Shown here: piece after piece, positions 26,278 to 35,182 of the stretch
How the letters are laid out: each line of letters starts with the position of its first letter
Position numbering within the stretch: the first letter of the stretch is position 1
NCBI RefSeq assembly: GCF_901875635.1
Contig: NZ_CABFMN010000055.1
Coordinates: 1 to 64,000, forward strand
Length of the DNA: 64,000 nucleotides
Reading direction: 5' to 3'
Source: Xylophilus ampelinus
GTDB lineage: Bacteria > Pseudomonadota > Gammaproteobacteria > Burkholderiales > Burkholderiaceae_C
The notes under the pieces: generated by a model
The model's database searches: none
What the model saw: the letters and a program-made list of their open reading frames with translations, nothing else
What the model was told of the DNA's origin: nothing
Translations under genes and position numbers: made by a program

Positions 26278-27702
26278 TCAAGGCTGCGGATCGACCGGCG
26301 TCGGCGGCACGCCGCGCGCCTCGATGGCCTCACCGGCCTCGAGCAGCACGTCTTCGCGAAAGCGTGCGGCCGTCAGTTGCACGCCCACCGGCGCGATGCC
26401 CTGCGGCCCCTCGGCCAGGCCGGTGCTCACCACCAGGCCCGGCAGGCCGACGAAGGGCAGCGCGATCATCGTCGTCTGCGCGGCCCAGACGCGGGCATAG
26501 CGTTCCGGCCCCTGCAGGTCGGCATCGACCTCGAAGGGCAGCTCGCCCGAAGCAGGCAGCAGCACCAGCGGATAGCGCTCGGCCAGGAAGCGCTGCCACG
26601 CACGCGCCACCGTGGCACGGCGCGACAGCACGGCCAGCACCTGCTCGGCCTTCACGTCGCCGACGAGCTCGAACTGGCCGCGCAGGGCCGCCAGCGCGCC
26701 GGCGTCGCCCTCGCGCTCGGCGGTGGCCAGTTGCGTGGCGTAGCCGTCGCCCATCCACAGCGTGACCTGGTCGGCGACGGCGGCCTTCAGCGGCGGGAGC
26801 GCATCGACTTCGTCCACGGTCCAGCCGGCGTCGCGCAGGCGGGCGGCGGCATCGCGCAATGCGGCCTCGACCTCGGACGCGGTGTCCATGCCGTCGGGCC
26901 GAACGCACAGCGCCGCCAGGCGCGGCACCGGCGTGCCCACCAGCGGCACCGGCATGTGCCAGGCATCGCGCGGGTCGGCCTGCGCCATCGCAGCCAGGCA
27001 CAGCCGCAGGTCGCTGACGTGGCGCGCGATGGGGCCGGACACGGCGGTGATCTGCGGCCCGATGGCGCGCTCGGGCCCCGAAGCGTTCCACGCCGCCACC
27101 CGCCCGAGGCTGGGCCGCAGGCCGTGCACGCCGCAGGCGTAGGCGGGATAGCGGATGGAGCCCGCGATGTCGGTGCCGTGCGCCAGCGCACCGATGCCCG
27201 CGGCCACGGCCGAAGCCGCGCCGCCCGACGACCCGCCGGGCGTGAGGGCGGCGTTGCGCGGGTTGCGCGTGCGCCCGTGCAGCCGGTTGTCGGTGAACCA
27301 CCGGTAGCTGAAGGCCGGCGTGTTGGTGCGGCCCAGCAGCACGGCGCCGGCGCGCAGCAGGTTGTCGACCACCGGGCTGCTGGTCTGCGCAACCAGGTCC
27401 TTCTGCAAGCCGACGCCGTTGGTCGTGGCGAAGCCGGCCTGGTCGGTGTTGACCTTGACGGTGACGGGCACGCCGGCGAGCGGGCCCACCGCCTCGCCGC
27501 GCGCCAATGCAGCGTCGACTTCGGCGGCGCGCTGCAGCACGGCGTCGGGCCGATGGTCGACCACGGCGTTGAGTTGCGGGTTGACGGCATCGAGCCGCGC
27601 CAGCGCATCGCGCGCGACCTCGGCCGCGGAGAGCTTGCGCTGGGCGATCAGCGCGGCCAGGCGGGTGGCGGACAGGCGCCAGAGTTCGTCTGAAGAAGGC
27701 AT
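26278..27702 (-). CDS. Amidase (amidase signature family)
   Basis: A 474-residue amidase signature enzyme. The Ser-cisSer-Lys triad is visible: Lys83 (GVPVTVKVN), cis-Ser158 in TPGGSSGG and nucleophile Ser182 in DIAGSIRYPA, 24 residues apart as in the family. The region VVDNLLRAGAVLLGRTNTPAF is also typical. It hydrolyses an amide, substrate unknown; it lacks GatB/GatC neighbours, so it is unlikely to be GatA. The 20-residue extension to 27762 is rejected. It converges on the antiporter gene with a 13-bp gap. Confidence 0.9.
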   Translation of the reverse strand: MPSSDELWRLSATRLAALIAQRKLSAAEVARDALARLDAVNPQLNAVVDHRPDAVLQRAAEVDAALARGEAVGPLAGVPVTVKVNTDQAGFATTNGVGLQKDLVAQTSSPVVDNLLRAGAVLLGRTNTPAFSYRWFTDNRLHGRTRNPRNAALTPGGSSGGAASAVAAGIGALAHGTDIAGSIRYPAYACGVHGLRPSLGRVAAWNASGPERAIGPQITAVSGPIARHVSDLRLCLAAMAQADPRDAWHMPVPLVGTPVPRLAALCVRPDGMDTASEVEAALRDAAARLRDAGWTVDEVDALPPLKAAVADQVTLWMGDGYATQLATAEREGDAGALAALRGQFELVGDVKAEQVLAVLSRRATVARAWQRFLAERYPLVLLPASGELPFEVDADLQGPERYARVWAAQTTMIALPFVGLPGLVVSTGLAEGPQGIAPVGVQLTAARFREDVLLEAGEAIEARGVPPTPVDPQP

Positions 27703-27775
27703 GGCCCGGGTGTAGCGGCTGGACTCGCCACTGTCCAGCCCGGGCAGTGCAGGACTGGCCACGTGGCGATCGTCA

Positions 27776-27838
27776 CGAATGTGACGAATTCGGCCGCAAC
27801 GCCCGGCTGGCGGGCGCTGCAGGCCGATTGCACTTTGT
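27776..27838 (+). repeat. Interspersed repeat, copy 5 (diverged subtype)
   Basis: Same subtype as copy 1: tgtgacgaattcggcc, gcccggctggcgggcgctgc, aggccgattgcactttgtca. It lies between the amidase start and the TonB receptor stop codon. Confidence 0.65.
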
Positions 27839-27846
27839 CATTTCTG

Positions 27847-29955
27847 CTAGAAGTTCCAGCGCGCCGACACCCGCACGCTGCGTGGTTCCATCGGGTGCAC
27901 ATGGCGGTCGTCGATGCCGCCGCCGCACACGCCGCTGGCCACTTCGCGCGCCGAGCAGGAGGCGTACCAGTACTCGATGTCGTTGCCTTTGCGGCCCGCG
28001 AGGTTGAACACCTGCAACCCCAGCGTGAGCTGCCGGTTCACCGCGTAGCTGGTGCCGAAGTTCAGCACTGTGAGGGGACGCGATCGCACGGTGTTCGTCG
28101 TGTCCAGCGCCCGCGCGCCCATGTAGCGCAGGCGCAGCGTGCTGGTCCACGGCCCCTGCTGCCACACCACGCCGGCGGCGACCACGCGCTCGACGGCGTT
28201 GTCGATGAAGTTGCCCTCGCCCTCGGCCGCCAGGCCGCGGAAGCGCGCGCGGGAGATCGCGGCATCGGCCTCCACGCGCCAGTGCGGGTCGATCTGCCAG
28301 CGCAGCGTGGCCTCGATGCCGCGGCGCTTGCTGGCGCGGCCGGGCTCGGTGGTGCCGGCGTCACCCACGTAGACCAGTTCCGAATCGAGCTGCAGCTGCC
28401 ACAGCGCGGCCGTCACGGTGAGCGCCTCGCTGGGCTGGAAGCGCCAGCCGACTTCGGCGCCCTTGCCCTTGACCAGCGCCGGCACGCGCTCGGCCGCGTC
28501 GCCGCTCTGCGGATCGACAGTGATCGTCGCGCCACGCACGTCGTTGCCGTGGAAGCCCACGCCGGCGTTGAGGTACAGCTCGTGCGATGGCGCCACGGTC
28601 CAGGCCAGGCCCATCTTGGGGCTGAACTGCGAGTCGTGCCCGCGGCCGCTGTTGAGCCCGCCGTACACCGGCTCGCGGCCGCGCACGTCGTAGCGCAACC
28701 AGTCGCCGCGCAGGCCGAGGTAGCCGCGGAAGGTGTCGGTGAAGTTCACGAGCTGCTGGCCATAGACGGACACCAGGTCCTGCGAGACCTTGTCGTTGCG
28801 CACGGTGCCGATGCGCTCGCGCGCCACGGTCGGGTACAGGCCCACCTCGCCGATGCGGTCGCCGCGCCACTGAGCGCCGAAGCTCAGCACCCCATCGAGC
28901 GTGCCCAGCTTCACGGGGCGCACGTGCGAGGCCTGCGCGCCGAAGACGCGGCGGCGGTCGGTCTGCTCGAACTGGTCGCCCTGCTCGGGGTTGTTCAGGA
29001 AGTAGGTGAAGTCCGAGAACAGGTCGAAGCGGTAGTCGATCGCATAGGCACTGACCTTCGTCTCACCCTCGGGCCCCTTGTCGAACCACTGGCCCGACAG
29101 CGACAGGCGGCGCGTGCGGCCGCCGTCGGTGGGGTTCATGCTGCCGAAGCGCGAGAGCTCGCCGCTGTCGATCAGCCGCTCGGGCACCTGGTCAGTCGAA
29201 TTCCAGCGGCTCTGGTAGGCCATGCCCGTGAGGCTGAAGCCGCGCGCGGGCGTGCCCTGCGAATAGCGCACCACCGCGTTGGCCTTGCGCAGACGCTCGG
29301 GCACCTCCCACGGGCCGTCGTTGCCTTCGAGCTCGACAGCGCCGAGCCAGGTCTGGTCCTGCACGGTGCGCGAGCCGGCGGCCAGCAGGCGGCGGAAGGC
29401 GTGCGCGCCCAGCGTGATCTCTGCGAAGGGCCGTTCCAGCGCGCTGACGTAGTCCAGGCTGGCGCTGCCTGCGAGCGAGAAGTCGCCGCCGTCGGCGAAG
29501 TACGGCCCCTTGCGGTAGCGCACGCCCGACACGAGCTCGGGGATGAGGAAGTTCAGGTCCGCGAAGCCCTGGCCATGGCCGTGCGTGGGCATGTTGACGG
29601 GCATGCCATCGACGGTGACGGCGAAATCGGTGCCGTGGTCGAGGTTGAAGCCGCGCAGGAAGTACTGGTTGGCCTTGCCGTCGCCCGAGTGCTGCGTCGC
29701 GACCACGCCGGGCACGGCCTCGACGATGTCACCCGGCCGCAGCTTGGGCCGCGACTGGAAGGACGCCTTCTCGGCCGCGCCCTCGCTGGCGCTGTCGGCG
29801 CTGCCGATGGCTGCATCGCGCGGACCCTGGACCTGGACTTCGGGCAGGTGGGCAGTGCCCGAAGCCGCGGGTTGGGCGAATGCCGTTCCCCATCCTCCGG
29901 CGGCCCCGGCCAGCACGATGCCGAGGCGGCGCACGATGCTCGGTGCGGACGTCAT
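27847..29955 (-). CDS. TonB-dependent outer-membrane receptor
   Basis: A 702-residue receptor. The signal peptide is MTSAPSIVRRLGIVLAGAAG with cleavage near AFAQ. LPEVQVQG may serve as the TonB-box region. The plug contains KLRPGDIVEAVPGVVATQH, FLRGFNLDHGTDFAVTVDGM and PTHGHGQGFADLNFLIPELV. The rest is a 22-strand-like barrel ending in the C-terminal strand RSVRVSARWNF with terminal Phe. Ligand unknown; it might be a metal chelate or siderophore. Two Cys pairs occur in the last loop (YASCSARE, GVCGGG). The AraC-type regulator gene lies just upstream on the same strand and may control it. Confidence 0.9.
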   Translation of the reverse strand: MTSAPSIVRRLGIVLAGAAGGWGTAFAQPAASGTAHLPEVQVQGPRDAAIGSADSASEGAAEKASFQSRPKLRPGDIVEAVPGVVATQHSGDGKANQYFLRGFNLDHGTDFAVTVDGMPVNMPTHGHGQGFADLNFLIPELVSGVRYRKGPYFADGGDFSLAGSASLDYVSALERPFAEITLGAHAFRRLLAAGSRTVQDQTWLGAVELEGNDGPWEVPERLRKANAVVRYSQGTPARGFSLTGMAYQSRWNSTDQVPERLIDSGELSRFGSMNPTDGGRTRRLSLSGQWFDKGPEGETKVSAYAIDYRFDLFSDFTYFLNNPEQGDQFEQTDRRRVFGAQASHVRPVKLGTLDGVLSFGAQWRGDRIGEVGLYPTVARERIGTVRNDKVSQDLVSVYGQQLVNFTDTFRGYLGLRGDWLRYDVRGREPVYGGLNSGRGHDSQFSPKMGLAWTVAPSHELYLNAGVGFHGNDVRGATITVDPQSGDAAERVPALVKGKGAEVGWRFQPSEALTVTAALWQLQLDSELVYVGDAGTTEPGRASKRRGIEATLRWQIDPHWRVEADAAISRARFRGLAAEGEGNFIDNAVERVVAAGVVWQQGPWTSTLRLRYMGARALDTTNTVRSRPLTVLNFGTSYAVNRQLTLGLQVFNLAGRKGNDIEYWYASCSAREVASGVCGGGIDDRHVHPMEPRSVRVSARWNF

Positions 29956-30060
29956 TTCCTTCGTCTCTCCTCGTTGTATGAATAAATTGCCATTCTTCAT
30001 ACATCGTCGAAATGCAACCATACGCCATCCGGCGAACGCGGTGCGCCCGCGCATCGATGT

Positions 30061-31023
30061 TCAGGAAGGCGTGCGCGTCGCCCGCGCGTAGGCCGTCGGC
30101 GTCTGGCCGACGTGCCGCGCGAAGGCCACGCTGAAGGCGCTGCCCGAGCCGTAGCCCACGCGTTCGGCGATCTCCGCCGCTTTGAGCCGGCCCTCGCGCA
30201 ACAGCTCCCTGGCGATCTCCATGCGCCAGGCGAGCAGGTACTCCATCGGCGCGACGCCGACTGCGCGGGTAAAGCGTTCGTAGAAGCTCGAGCGCGAGAG
30301 CGCCGCCGCCCGCGCCAGCCGCTCGACGGTCCAGGGCTGGTCGACGCCGCCATGCATCTGCTCCAGCGCGACGGCCAGTCGCGGATCGCCCAGCCCGCGC
30401 AGCAGGCCGGGCGGCGCCTGCTCCGGCGGCGTGGCGCGCATGGCCTCGACGAGCAGCAGTTCGACCAGGCGCGCGCGCACGAAGTCGCCACCCGGGCGGG
30501 GCGCGGCGCTTTCCTCGGCCACCATGCGCACCAGCGCGGACAGCCGCGACGAGCCCCGCACGCACACGACGCCGGGCAGCAGCGCGACGAGCAGGGCCGG
30601 GTCGGCGCGGTCGAAGACGAAGGCGCCGCCCAGGGAGCGCATGTCCGGCGGGCCCGACGGGTCGCCGTAGCGCAGTTCCCGGCCGCCGGTGGGCAGCGCG
30701 TGCGGGTCCATGGCGACCGGCGCCGCCGCATCGCTGCTGGCGAGCGTGAATGCCGGCGTGCGCGGCAGCAGCACGAAGTCGCCCGCGCCGACGTCGATCG
30801 GTTCATGCCCGTCGACGGCCAGCCGGCAGGTGCCTTCGAGAAAGATGCAGAACGAGGGCCGGCCATAGGCGGCGAAACGCACGGCCCAGTCGCCCTTGCC
30901 GCCGATGGCGTTGGCGAACACCGCGCGGGGGTGCAGCAGCGCCACCACCTGAGACAGCGCATCGGTCGGTTCCGGACGATCTCTAAACAATGATGGACTC
31001 AGAGCTATCGAACATCCGGCCAT
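30061..31023 (-). CDS. AraC family transcriptional regulator (cupin N-terminus)
   Basis: About 320 residues. The N-terminal ~180 residues form a cupin-type sensor (DWAVRFAAYGRPSFCIFLEG, DVGAGDFVLLPRTPAF, GGAFVFDRADPALLVALLPG). The C-terminal ~100 residues carry two helix-turn-helix motifs: VERLARAAALSRSSFYERFT and AAEIAERVGYGSGSAFSVAF, ending GQTPTAYARA. ATG 31023 is used, but it overlaps the divergent SDR promoter, and an alternative start near 30990 is possible. The two candidate targets are the divergent SDR gene (31073) and the TonB receptor gene downstream. Confidence 0.87.
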   Translation of the reverse strand: MAGCSIALSPSLFRDRPEPTDALSQVVALLHPRAVFANAIGGKGDWAVRFAAYGRPSFCIFLEGTCRLAVDGHEPIDVGAGDFVLLPRTPAFTLASSDAAAPVAMDPHALPTGGRELRYGDPSGPPDMRSLGGAFVFDRADPALLVALLPGVVCVRGSSRLSALVRMVAEESAAPRPGGDFVRARLVELLLVEAMRATPPEQAPPGLLRGLGDPRLAVALEQMHGGVDQPWTVERLARAAALSRSSFYERFTRAVGVAPMEYLLAWRMEIARELLREGRLKAAEIAERVGYGSGSAFSVAFARHVGQTPTAYARATRTPS

Positions 31024-31072
31024 GCTGGCCTACGCTGAGGCCTTCGTCAATCCCGCAACAAAGGAACCCGTC

Positions 31073-31846
31073 ATGAAAACCGCCCTCGTCACCGGCTGCT
31101 CGTCCGGCTACGGCCTCGAGATCGCCCGCCACTTCCACGCCATGGGCTGGCGCGTCGTCGCCACCATGCGCCAGCCCCGGCCCGAGCTGCTGCCGGCCTC
31201 CGACACCCTTCAGGTCCTGCCGCTGGACGTGACGGATGCACAAAGCATCGCGCATGTGAGGGCGACGGCCGGGCCGGTCGACGTGCTGGTCAACAACGCC
31301 GGACTCGGCCTCTTCGGCGCCTTCGAGGCCACGCCGCTGGCGACCGTGCGCGAGATCTTCGAGACCAACACCTTCGGCACGATGGCCATGTGCCAAGCCT
31401 TCATTCCGCAGTGGCGCGAGCGCCGTTCGGGCCTGGTGGTGAACGTGACGTCGAGCGCGACGCTGGCGCCCTTCCCGCTCGTGGCGGCCTACACCGCCAG
31501 CAAGGCGGCCATCGAGGGCTTCACCGAATCGCTGGCGCTCGAACTGGCGGCCTTCGGGGTGCGCGCGCGGCTGGTCGAGCCGGGCTACTGCCCCGACACC
31601 CGCTTCGCCGCCAACGGTGCCGGGCGGATGCAGGGGCTCGTCCCCGAGGCCTACGGCCGCTATGCGCAAGGCGTCTTCGCGCAGCTCGCCGGCGTCGGCG
31701 AGGCGACACGGCCCGTCGATGTGGCGCAGGCCGTCTGGCAGGCGGCGAACGACCCGTCGGATCGCCTGCGCTTCGCGGCGGGCGCGGACGCGGTAGCGCT
31801 GGCGCGGGCCCGAAGCGGCGTCAGTGTCGATGCGTGCGCGGCCTGA
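31073..31846 (+). CDS. SDR family oxidoreductase
   Basis: A 257-residue classical short-chain dehydrogenase: TGCSSGYG at residues 8-15, NNAGLG near 80, catalytic Ser in VTSSATLAP and YTASK in the second half. ATG 31073 has a good aaagga ribosome site; the upstream ATG at 31022 is weaker. Divergence from the AraC-type regulator gene, with only ~50 bp between the two start codons, suggests the regulator controls it. Substrate unknown. Confidence 0.9.
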   Translation: MKTALVTGCSSGYGLEIARHFHAMGWRVVATMRQPRPELLPASDTLQVLPLDVTDAQSIAHVRATAGPVDVLVNNAGLGLFGAFEATPLATVREIFETNTFGTMAMCQAFIPQWRERRSGLVVNVTSSATLAPFPLVAAYTASKAAIEGFTESLALELAAFGVRARLVEPGYCPDTRFAANGAGRMQGLVPEAYGRYAQGVFAQLAGVGEATRPVDVAQAVWQAANDPSDRLRFAAGADAVALARARSGVSVDACAA

Positions 31847-31864
31847 GCGGCCCGAGTGCCAGCG

Positions 31865-32293
31865 CTAGTCGGCGCTGGCCAGCCGCTCCAGCGCGGCCCG
31901 GCGGCTCAGCTGCTTGAGGGCGCCCAGCAGCCGCACCTGCTCGGGCCGCGGCCGCGCCTGGCCCTGTTCCCAGAGGTAGACGCTGGCGCCGCTCATGCCC
32001 ACCAGCCGGCCATAGTCGGCGGCGGACAGGCCGAGCTTCTTGCGGTGCGCCGCCAGCCGCGTCGCGCTGAAGCGGTACTGGCGGTCTTCGGCGGGCTGCG
32101 CCTGGGCCTCGGCCGAGCGGGCGCGGCCGGCCTGGCGCAGTTCCTTCTGCAAGGCAGCCACCTCGCGACGCAGGCTCGCGACGGCGCTGCGCTGCTGGGC
32201 GCTGGCCTTCTTGAGGCTCTCGATTTCCGACCGGACTTCCTTGCGCGCGACGCGCGCAATCTCCGCCTTGAGGATGGATGCGATGTTGGCCAT
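31865..32293 (-). CDS. Coiled-coil plus XRE-type helix-turn-helix protein
   Basis: A 142-residue protein. Residues 1-60 form a likely coiled coil (AEIARVARKEVRSEIESLKK, VASLRREVAALQKELRQ). The C-terminal half has an XRE-like helix-turn-helix: RLAAHRKKLGLSAADYGRLV, GMSGASVYLWEQG, RPRPEQVRLLGAL. This layout suggests a dimeric DNA-binding protein resembling the antitoxin-type or phage-type XRE fold, but no partner toxin gene is adjacent. It converges on the SDR gene (19-bp gap). Confidence 0.75.
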   Translation of the reverse strand: MANIASILKAEIARVARKEVRSEIESLKKASAQQRSAVASLRREVAALQKELRQAGRARSAEAQAQPAEDRQYRFSATRLAAHRKKLGLSAADYGRLVGMSGASVYLWEQGQARPRPEQVRLLGALKQLSRRAALERLASAD

Positions 32294-32335
32294 GGGGCGA
32301 GATTGTCTCAGGCCCCAGGGGCCGGTCCGCCGCGC

Positions 32336-32839
32336 TCAGTTCAGCGGCCTGAAATGCGTGTGCGCATGGCCGCCGTGTGCATGCGCGCGGCCGGCCGCGC
32401 CCAGCGGCACCAGATGGATGTTCCCGTGCCGCACGCCGCGCAGCGCGATGAGCTGCTGCGCGCAGGCCTGCACCGCGGGCGTCGGCCCGCGCAGGACCAC
32501 GGTCTCCAGGCAGTGGTCGTGGTCGAGGTGCGTGTGCAGGCTGGTGATGACGAGGTCGTGGTGGTCGTGCTGCAGGTCGAGCACGCGGGCCGTCACGGTC
32601 TGCTCATGGTGGTCGTACACGTAGCTCACGCTGGCCACGCACCACGGCGCTTCGCCGCGCCCCTTGCGCGCGCCGGCGGCCTTCGCAGGCCCGTCGGCGG
32701 GGCCGAGCGATGCACTTCCCAGGCGCGACCGGATCAGGTCGCGGACGGCCTCGGAGCGGTTGTCGTAGCCCCGCTCGGCGATGAAGGCATCGAACTGCTG
32801 GGCGAGCGCGTCGTCGAGGGAGATGGTGAAGCGTTGCAT
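32336..32839 (-). CDS. nikR: Nickel-responsive regulator NikR
   Basis: A 167-residue ribbon-helix-helix regulator. The DNA-binding strand-helix-helix is MQRFTISLDDALAQQFDAFI ... NRSEAVRDLIRSRL. The ACT-like nickel domain keeps the full ligand set with the E. coli spacing: His91, His102, His104 and Cys110 (HTHLDHDHC). Two features are unusual: a longer Gly/Ala/Lys linker (residues 43-63, GPADGPAKAAGARKGRGE) and a His-rich tail (AHAHGGHAHTHF). NikR represses nickel uptake genes when nickel is replete; no nik transporter or hydrogenase gene is in the window, so it acts elsewhere. Confidence 0.93.
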   Translation of the reverse strand: MQRFTISLDDALAQQFDAFIAERGYDNRSEAVRDLIRSRLGSASLGPADGPAKAAGARKGRGEAPWCVASVSYVYDHHEQTVTARVLDLQHDHHDLVITSLHTHLDHDHCLETVVLRGPTPAVQACAQQLIALRGVRHGNIHLVPLGAAGRAHAHGGHAHTHFRPLN

Positions 32840-32936
32840 GGCGGACTCGTCGCGCGGCGGAATGCCGGCGCGCCATGTTAGGGGGTCGCCGCGGGCGCCG
32901 CGGCGTCCTGCCGCGCGACTCGCCCACGCACGTCGC

Positions 32937-33323
32937 TCAGGTGCGCCCGGGCGCCCCCAGGCGGTTGCAGTAGTCGATGAAGGCGTCGAGCTCGTTGGAC
33001 TTGTCGAACACCGCGTCGGCGCCGGCCTCGCGGCAGCGGCGCCGCATGTCGGCGGTGGCGTAGTTGCTCAGGACCACCACCCGTTGTGCGGGGCCGCGCG
33101 CACGCAGGTGGCGCAGCACGCCCAGTCCCGAACCCTGGGCGAGGAACAGGTCGACCACCGCGAGGTCCCACCCGCCAGCGTGCGCCGCCAGCCACCGCGC
33201 CGCGTCGTCCTCGCCACCCACATCGGCCACCACGTGTGCGGCGGCCAGTTCTTCGAGGGTGGGGATGAGGCTGTCGCGGATGGTGGCGTTGTCTTCGACG
33301 AGAAAGATGCGGAGGGCGGACAT
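32937..33323 (-). CDS. Stand-alone receiver-domain response regulator, paralogue B
   Basis: A 128-residue CheY-like protein: Glu10-Asp11 (FLVEDN), Asp58 (LAVVDLFL), Ser86 (VVVLSNYAT) and Lys108 (VFDKSNELDAFIDYC). No output domain. It is the second of three paralogues in the window (others at 24326 and 38837), all on the minus strand and each followed by unrelated genes. The C-terminal NRLGAPGRT differs from its paralogues. Confidence 0.88.
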   Translation of the reverse strand: MSALRIFLVEDNATIRDSLIPTLEELAAAHVVADVGGEDDAARWLAAHAGGWDLAVVDLFLAQGSGLGVLRHLRARGPAQRVVVLSNYATADMRRRCREAGADAVFDKSNELDAFIDYCNRLGAPGRT

Positions 33324-33434
33324 GGACGAGGGGAACGACTTTGAACGTTAACCTCGATGTCCACCGCGGCGTGGGCGCCGCGCGCGCTGGCTGGGGTCGG
33401 ACGCCGCCTACGACGGACGGCGGTGCCGCAGGGC

Positions 33435-33728
33435 TCAGCCCTTCCTGGCAGGCGGGGTGCCGCCGGCGCCCTGGCCCAGTTCGTCGTGCACCTGCTGCAG
33501 CCGGTCCACCGACTCGCTCAGCTGCTTCTCGACTTCCACGCTCTGGTCCAGCGCCTGTGCGACTTCGCCGACCTGCACGTGGTCGGGCAGGTTTTCCTCG
33601 AGCACCGTGTTGACCACGGCCAGGTTGTCCGCCGCCTGGCGGATCTCGGCGGCCACTTCCTTGGCCTTGTCGATCGTCTGTTCCAGCGAGGCCTGCGCGT
33701 CGGCGGCCTCCTTCTTCTCAGGGCTCAT
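33435..33728 (-). CDS. Hypothetical coiled-coil protein
   Basis: A 97-residue, acidic, almost entirely helical protein: MSPEKKEAADAQASLEQTID, then AAEIRQAADNLAVVNTVLEE, and VEVEKQLSESVDRLQQVHDE, ending in a Gly/Pro/Lys tail. No signal peptide or known domain. The pattern suggests a soluble coiled-coil oligomer. The longer frame (to 34022) overlaps the divergent pirin gene and is rejected. Function not recognised. Confidence 0.6.
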   Translation of the reverse strand: MSPEKKEAADAQASLEQTIDKAKEVAAEIRQAADNLAVVNTVLEENLPDHVQVGEVAQALDQSVEVEKQLSESVDRLQQVHDELGQGAGGTPPARKG

Positions 33729-33969
33729 GCATGCTCCTGCAGCGGCGCATCGCCGTGCGAAGAAGCGATGGTAGCGCTGCGCCCGCACGCGGGATACCTC
33801 AAAAGACGCAACGGCACCGCGACCCTGCGGTCGCCCGGCGGCGCGATCGTTCCATGGATGGGCCGGCCCGTCCTGCCTGCGGGGGCTTCCACAATCGGCG
33901 CCGAGGCCCCATCTTCGGGGCATGGCGCGGCAGTCCGGCTGCGCAGTCCCGTCTTCCAGGATCATTGCC

Positions 33970-35019
33970 ATGTCCAGTTCCCCCGTGCTCCAGGTGCGCC
34001 CGCTCGGCTTTCCGTGGGCCACCGTCGACCCTTTCCTCTTCTGCGCCTACCACGACGACGCCTACCCGCGCGCCGATGCGCAGATGCGCCCGGACGCGCC
34101 GCTCGAAGGCCGCGAGATCGGTGCCGACTTCAGCCGCAAGGACGGCTGGAGCATGTACCACGGCGAGGCGGTGCCCGGCTTTCCCGGTCACCCGCACCGC
34201 GGCTTCGAGACCGTGACCATCGTGCGCCGCGGCCTGATCGACCATGCCGACTCGCTCGGCGCAGCGGCGCGCTTCGGCCGCGGCGACGTGCAGTGGCTCA
34301 CCGCCGGCCGCGGCATCCAGCATTCGGAGATGTTCCCGCTGCTCAACCAGGACCAGGACAACCCGCTGGAGCTGTTCCAGATCTGGCTGAACCTGCCGGC
34401 GCGCAACAAGATGGTCGAGCCGCACTTCACCATGTTCTGGGCCGACCGCATCCCGCGCCTGACGGCCACCGACGCCGAGGGCCGCCGCACCGACGTGAGC
34501 GTGATCGCCGGCCGCCTGCAGCCCGAGGCCGAGGGCGCCGCGCCGATCGATCCGCTGGCGCCGCCGCCCGATTCGTGGGCCGCGCAGGAGGATTCGGACG
34601 TGGCCATCTGGACGCTGCGCTTGGACCCGGGCGCCCGCTGGACGCTGCCGGCCGCCGCGGGCGAGGGCACGCGACGCACGCTGTACTTCTTCAAGGGCCG
34701 GCAGGTGACGGTCGGCGGCCAGGCGGTGCAGGGGCCGGCAGCCATCGCGCTGCAGGCCGACGTGCCGGTGGAACTGGTGAACGGCGATGCGGCGGAGGGC
34801 GAATTCCTGCTGCTGCAGGGCCGCCCCATCGGCGAGCCGGTGGCGCAGTACGGCCCCTTCGTGATGAACACGCAGGCCGAGATCATGCAGGCCATGAACG
34901 ACTACCGCCGCACCCAGTTCGGCGGCTGGCCCTGGCCCGACCACGCACCGGTGCACGGGCGAGACCCGGCGCGCTTCGCCCGCCATCCGGACGGGCGGCG
35001 CGAGGAAGCCGCGGCCTGA
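33970..35019 (+). CDS. Pirin family protein
   Basis: A 349-residue bicupin. The N-terminal cupin has the pirin metal-site motifs HPHRGFETVTIV (two His) and GIQHSEMFP (His and Glu). The motif DGWSMYHGEAVPGFPGHPHR and the C-terminal cupin (FFKGRQVTVGGQAVQGPAAI) follow. Bacterial pirins may act as quercetin-type dioxygenases or as redox-sensing partners; neither can be chosen from sequence. The C-terminal extension (RTQFGGWPWPDHAPVHGR) is common in proteobacterial pirins. ATG 33970 is used; a 16-residue extension is possible. Confidence 0.9.
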   Translation: MSSSPVLQVRPLGFPWATVDPFLFCAYHDDAYPRADAQMRPDAPLEGREIGADFSRKDGWSMYHGEAVPGFPGHPHRGFETVTIVRRGLIDHADSLGAAARFGRGDVQWLTAGRGIQHSEMFPLLNQDQDNPLELFQIWLNLPARNKMVEPHFTMFWADRIPRLTATDAEGRRTDVSVIAGRLQPEAEGAAPIDPLAPPPDSWAAQEDSDVAIWTLRLDPGARWTLPAAAGEGTRRTLYFFKGRQVTVGGQAVQGPAAIALQADVPVELVNGDAAEGEFLLLQGRPIGEPVAQYGPFVMNTQAEIMQAMNDYRRTQFGGWPWPDHAPVHGRDPARFARHPDGRREEAAA

Positions 35020-35064
35020 TGAAGCCCCGGCGCGGCGGCCATCTGGCCGCCGCTCGGTGCTCCC

Positions 35065-35118
35065 GAATTCATAGCGCCTTGCGCAGGCAGGACGGGCGCT
35101 ACAGGCCGATTTGGCACT
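35065..35118 (+). repeat. Interspersed repeat, copy 6
   Basis: Short subtype: gaattcatagcgccttgcg, caggacgggcgct, acaggccgatttggcact. Located 46 bp after the pirin stop and upstream of the MerR promoter. Confidence 0.7.
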
Positions 35119-35145
35119 CATTCATCGCCGACCTGCATTTTTCGC

Positions 35146-35176
35146 TTGACCTGGAGTGCACTCCAACTCCTAGCAT
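35146..35176 (+). promoter_or_regulatory. MerR-type operator-promoter
   Basis: TTGACC (35146-35151) and TAGCAT (35171-35176) are separated by 19 bp. The spacer contains the perfect palindrome GGAGTGCACTCC (35153-35164). A 19-bp spacer with a central dyad is the hallmark of promoters twisted open by MerR-family activators, so the downstream MerR gene is probably autoregulated. The expected transcription start falls at or within a few bases of the ATG at 35183. Confidence 0.8.
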
Positions 35177-35182
35177 GGGGGC

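Noticed and set aside
26278..27702. GatA subunit of the amidotransferase
   Set aside because: The amidase triad is present, but no gatB or gatC gene is adjacent and the rest of the sequence looks like a general amidase.
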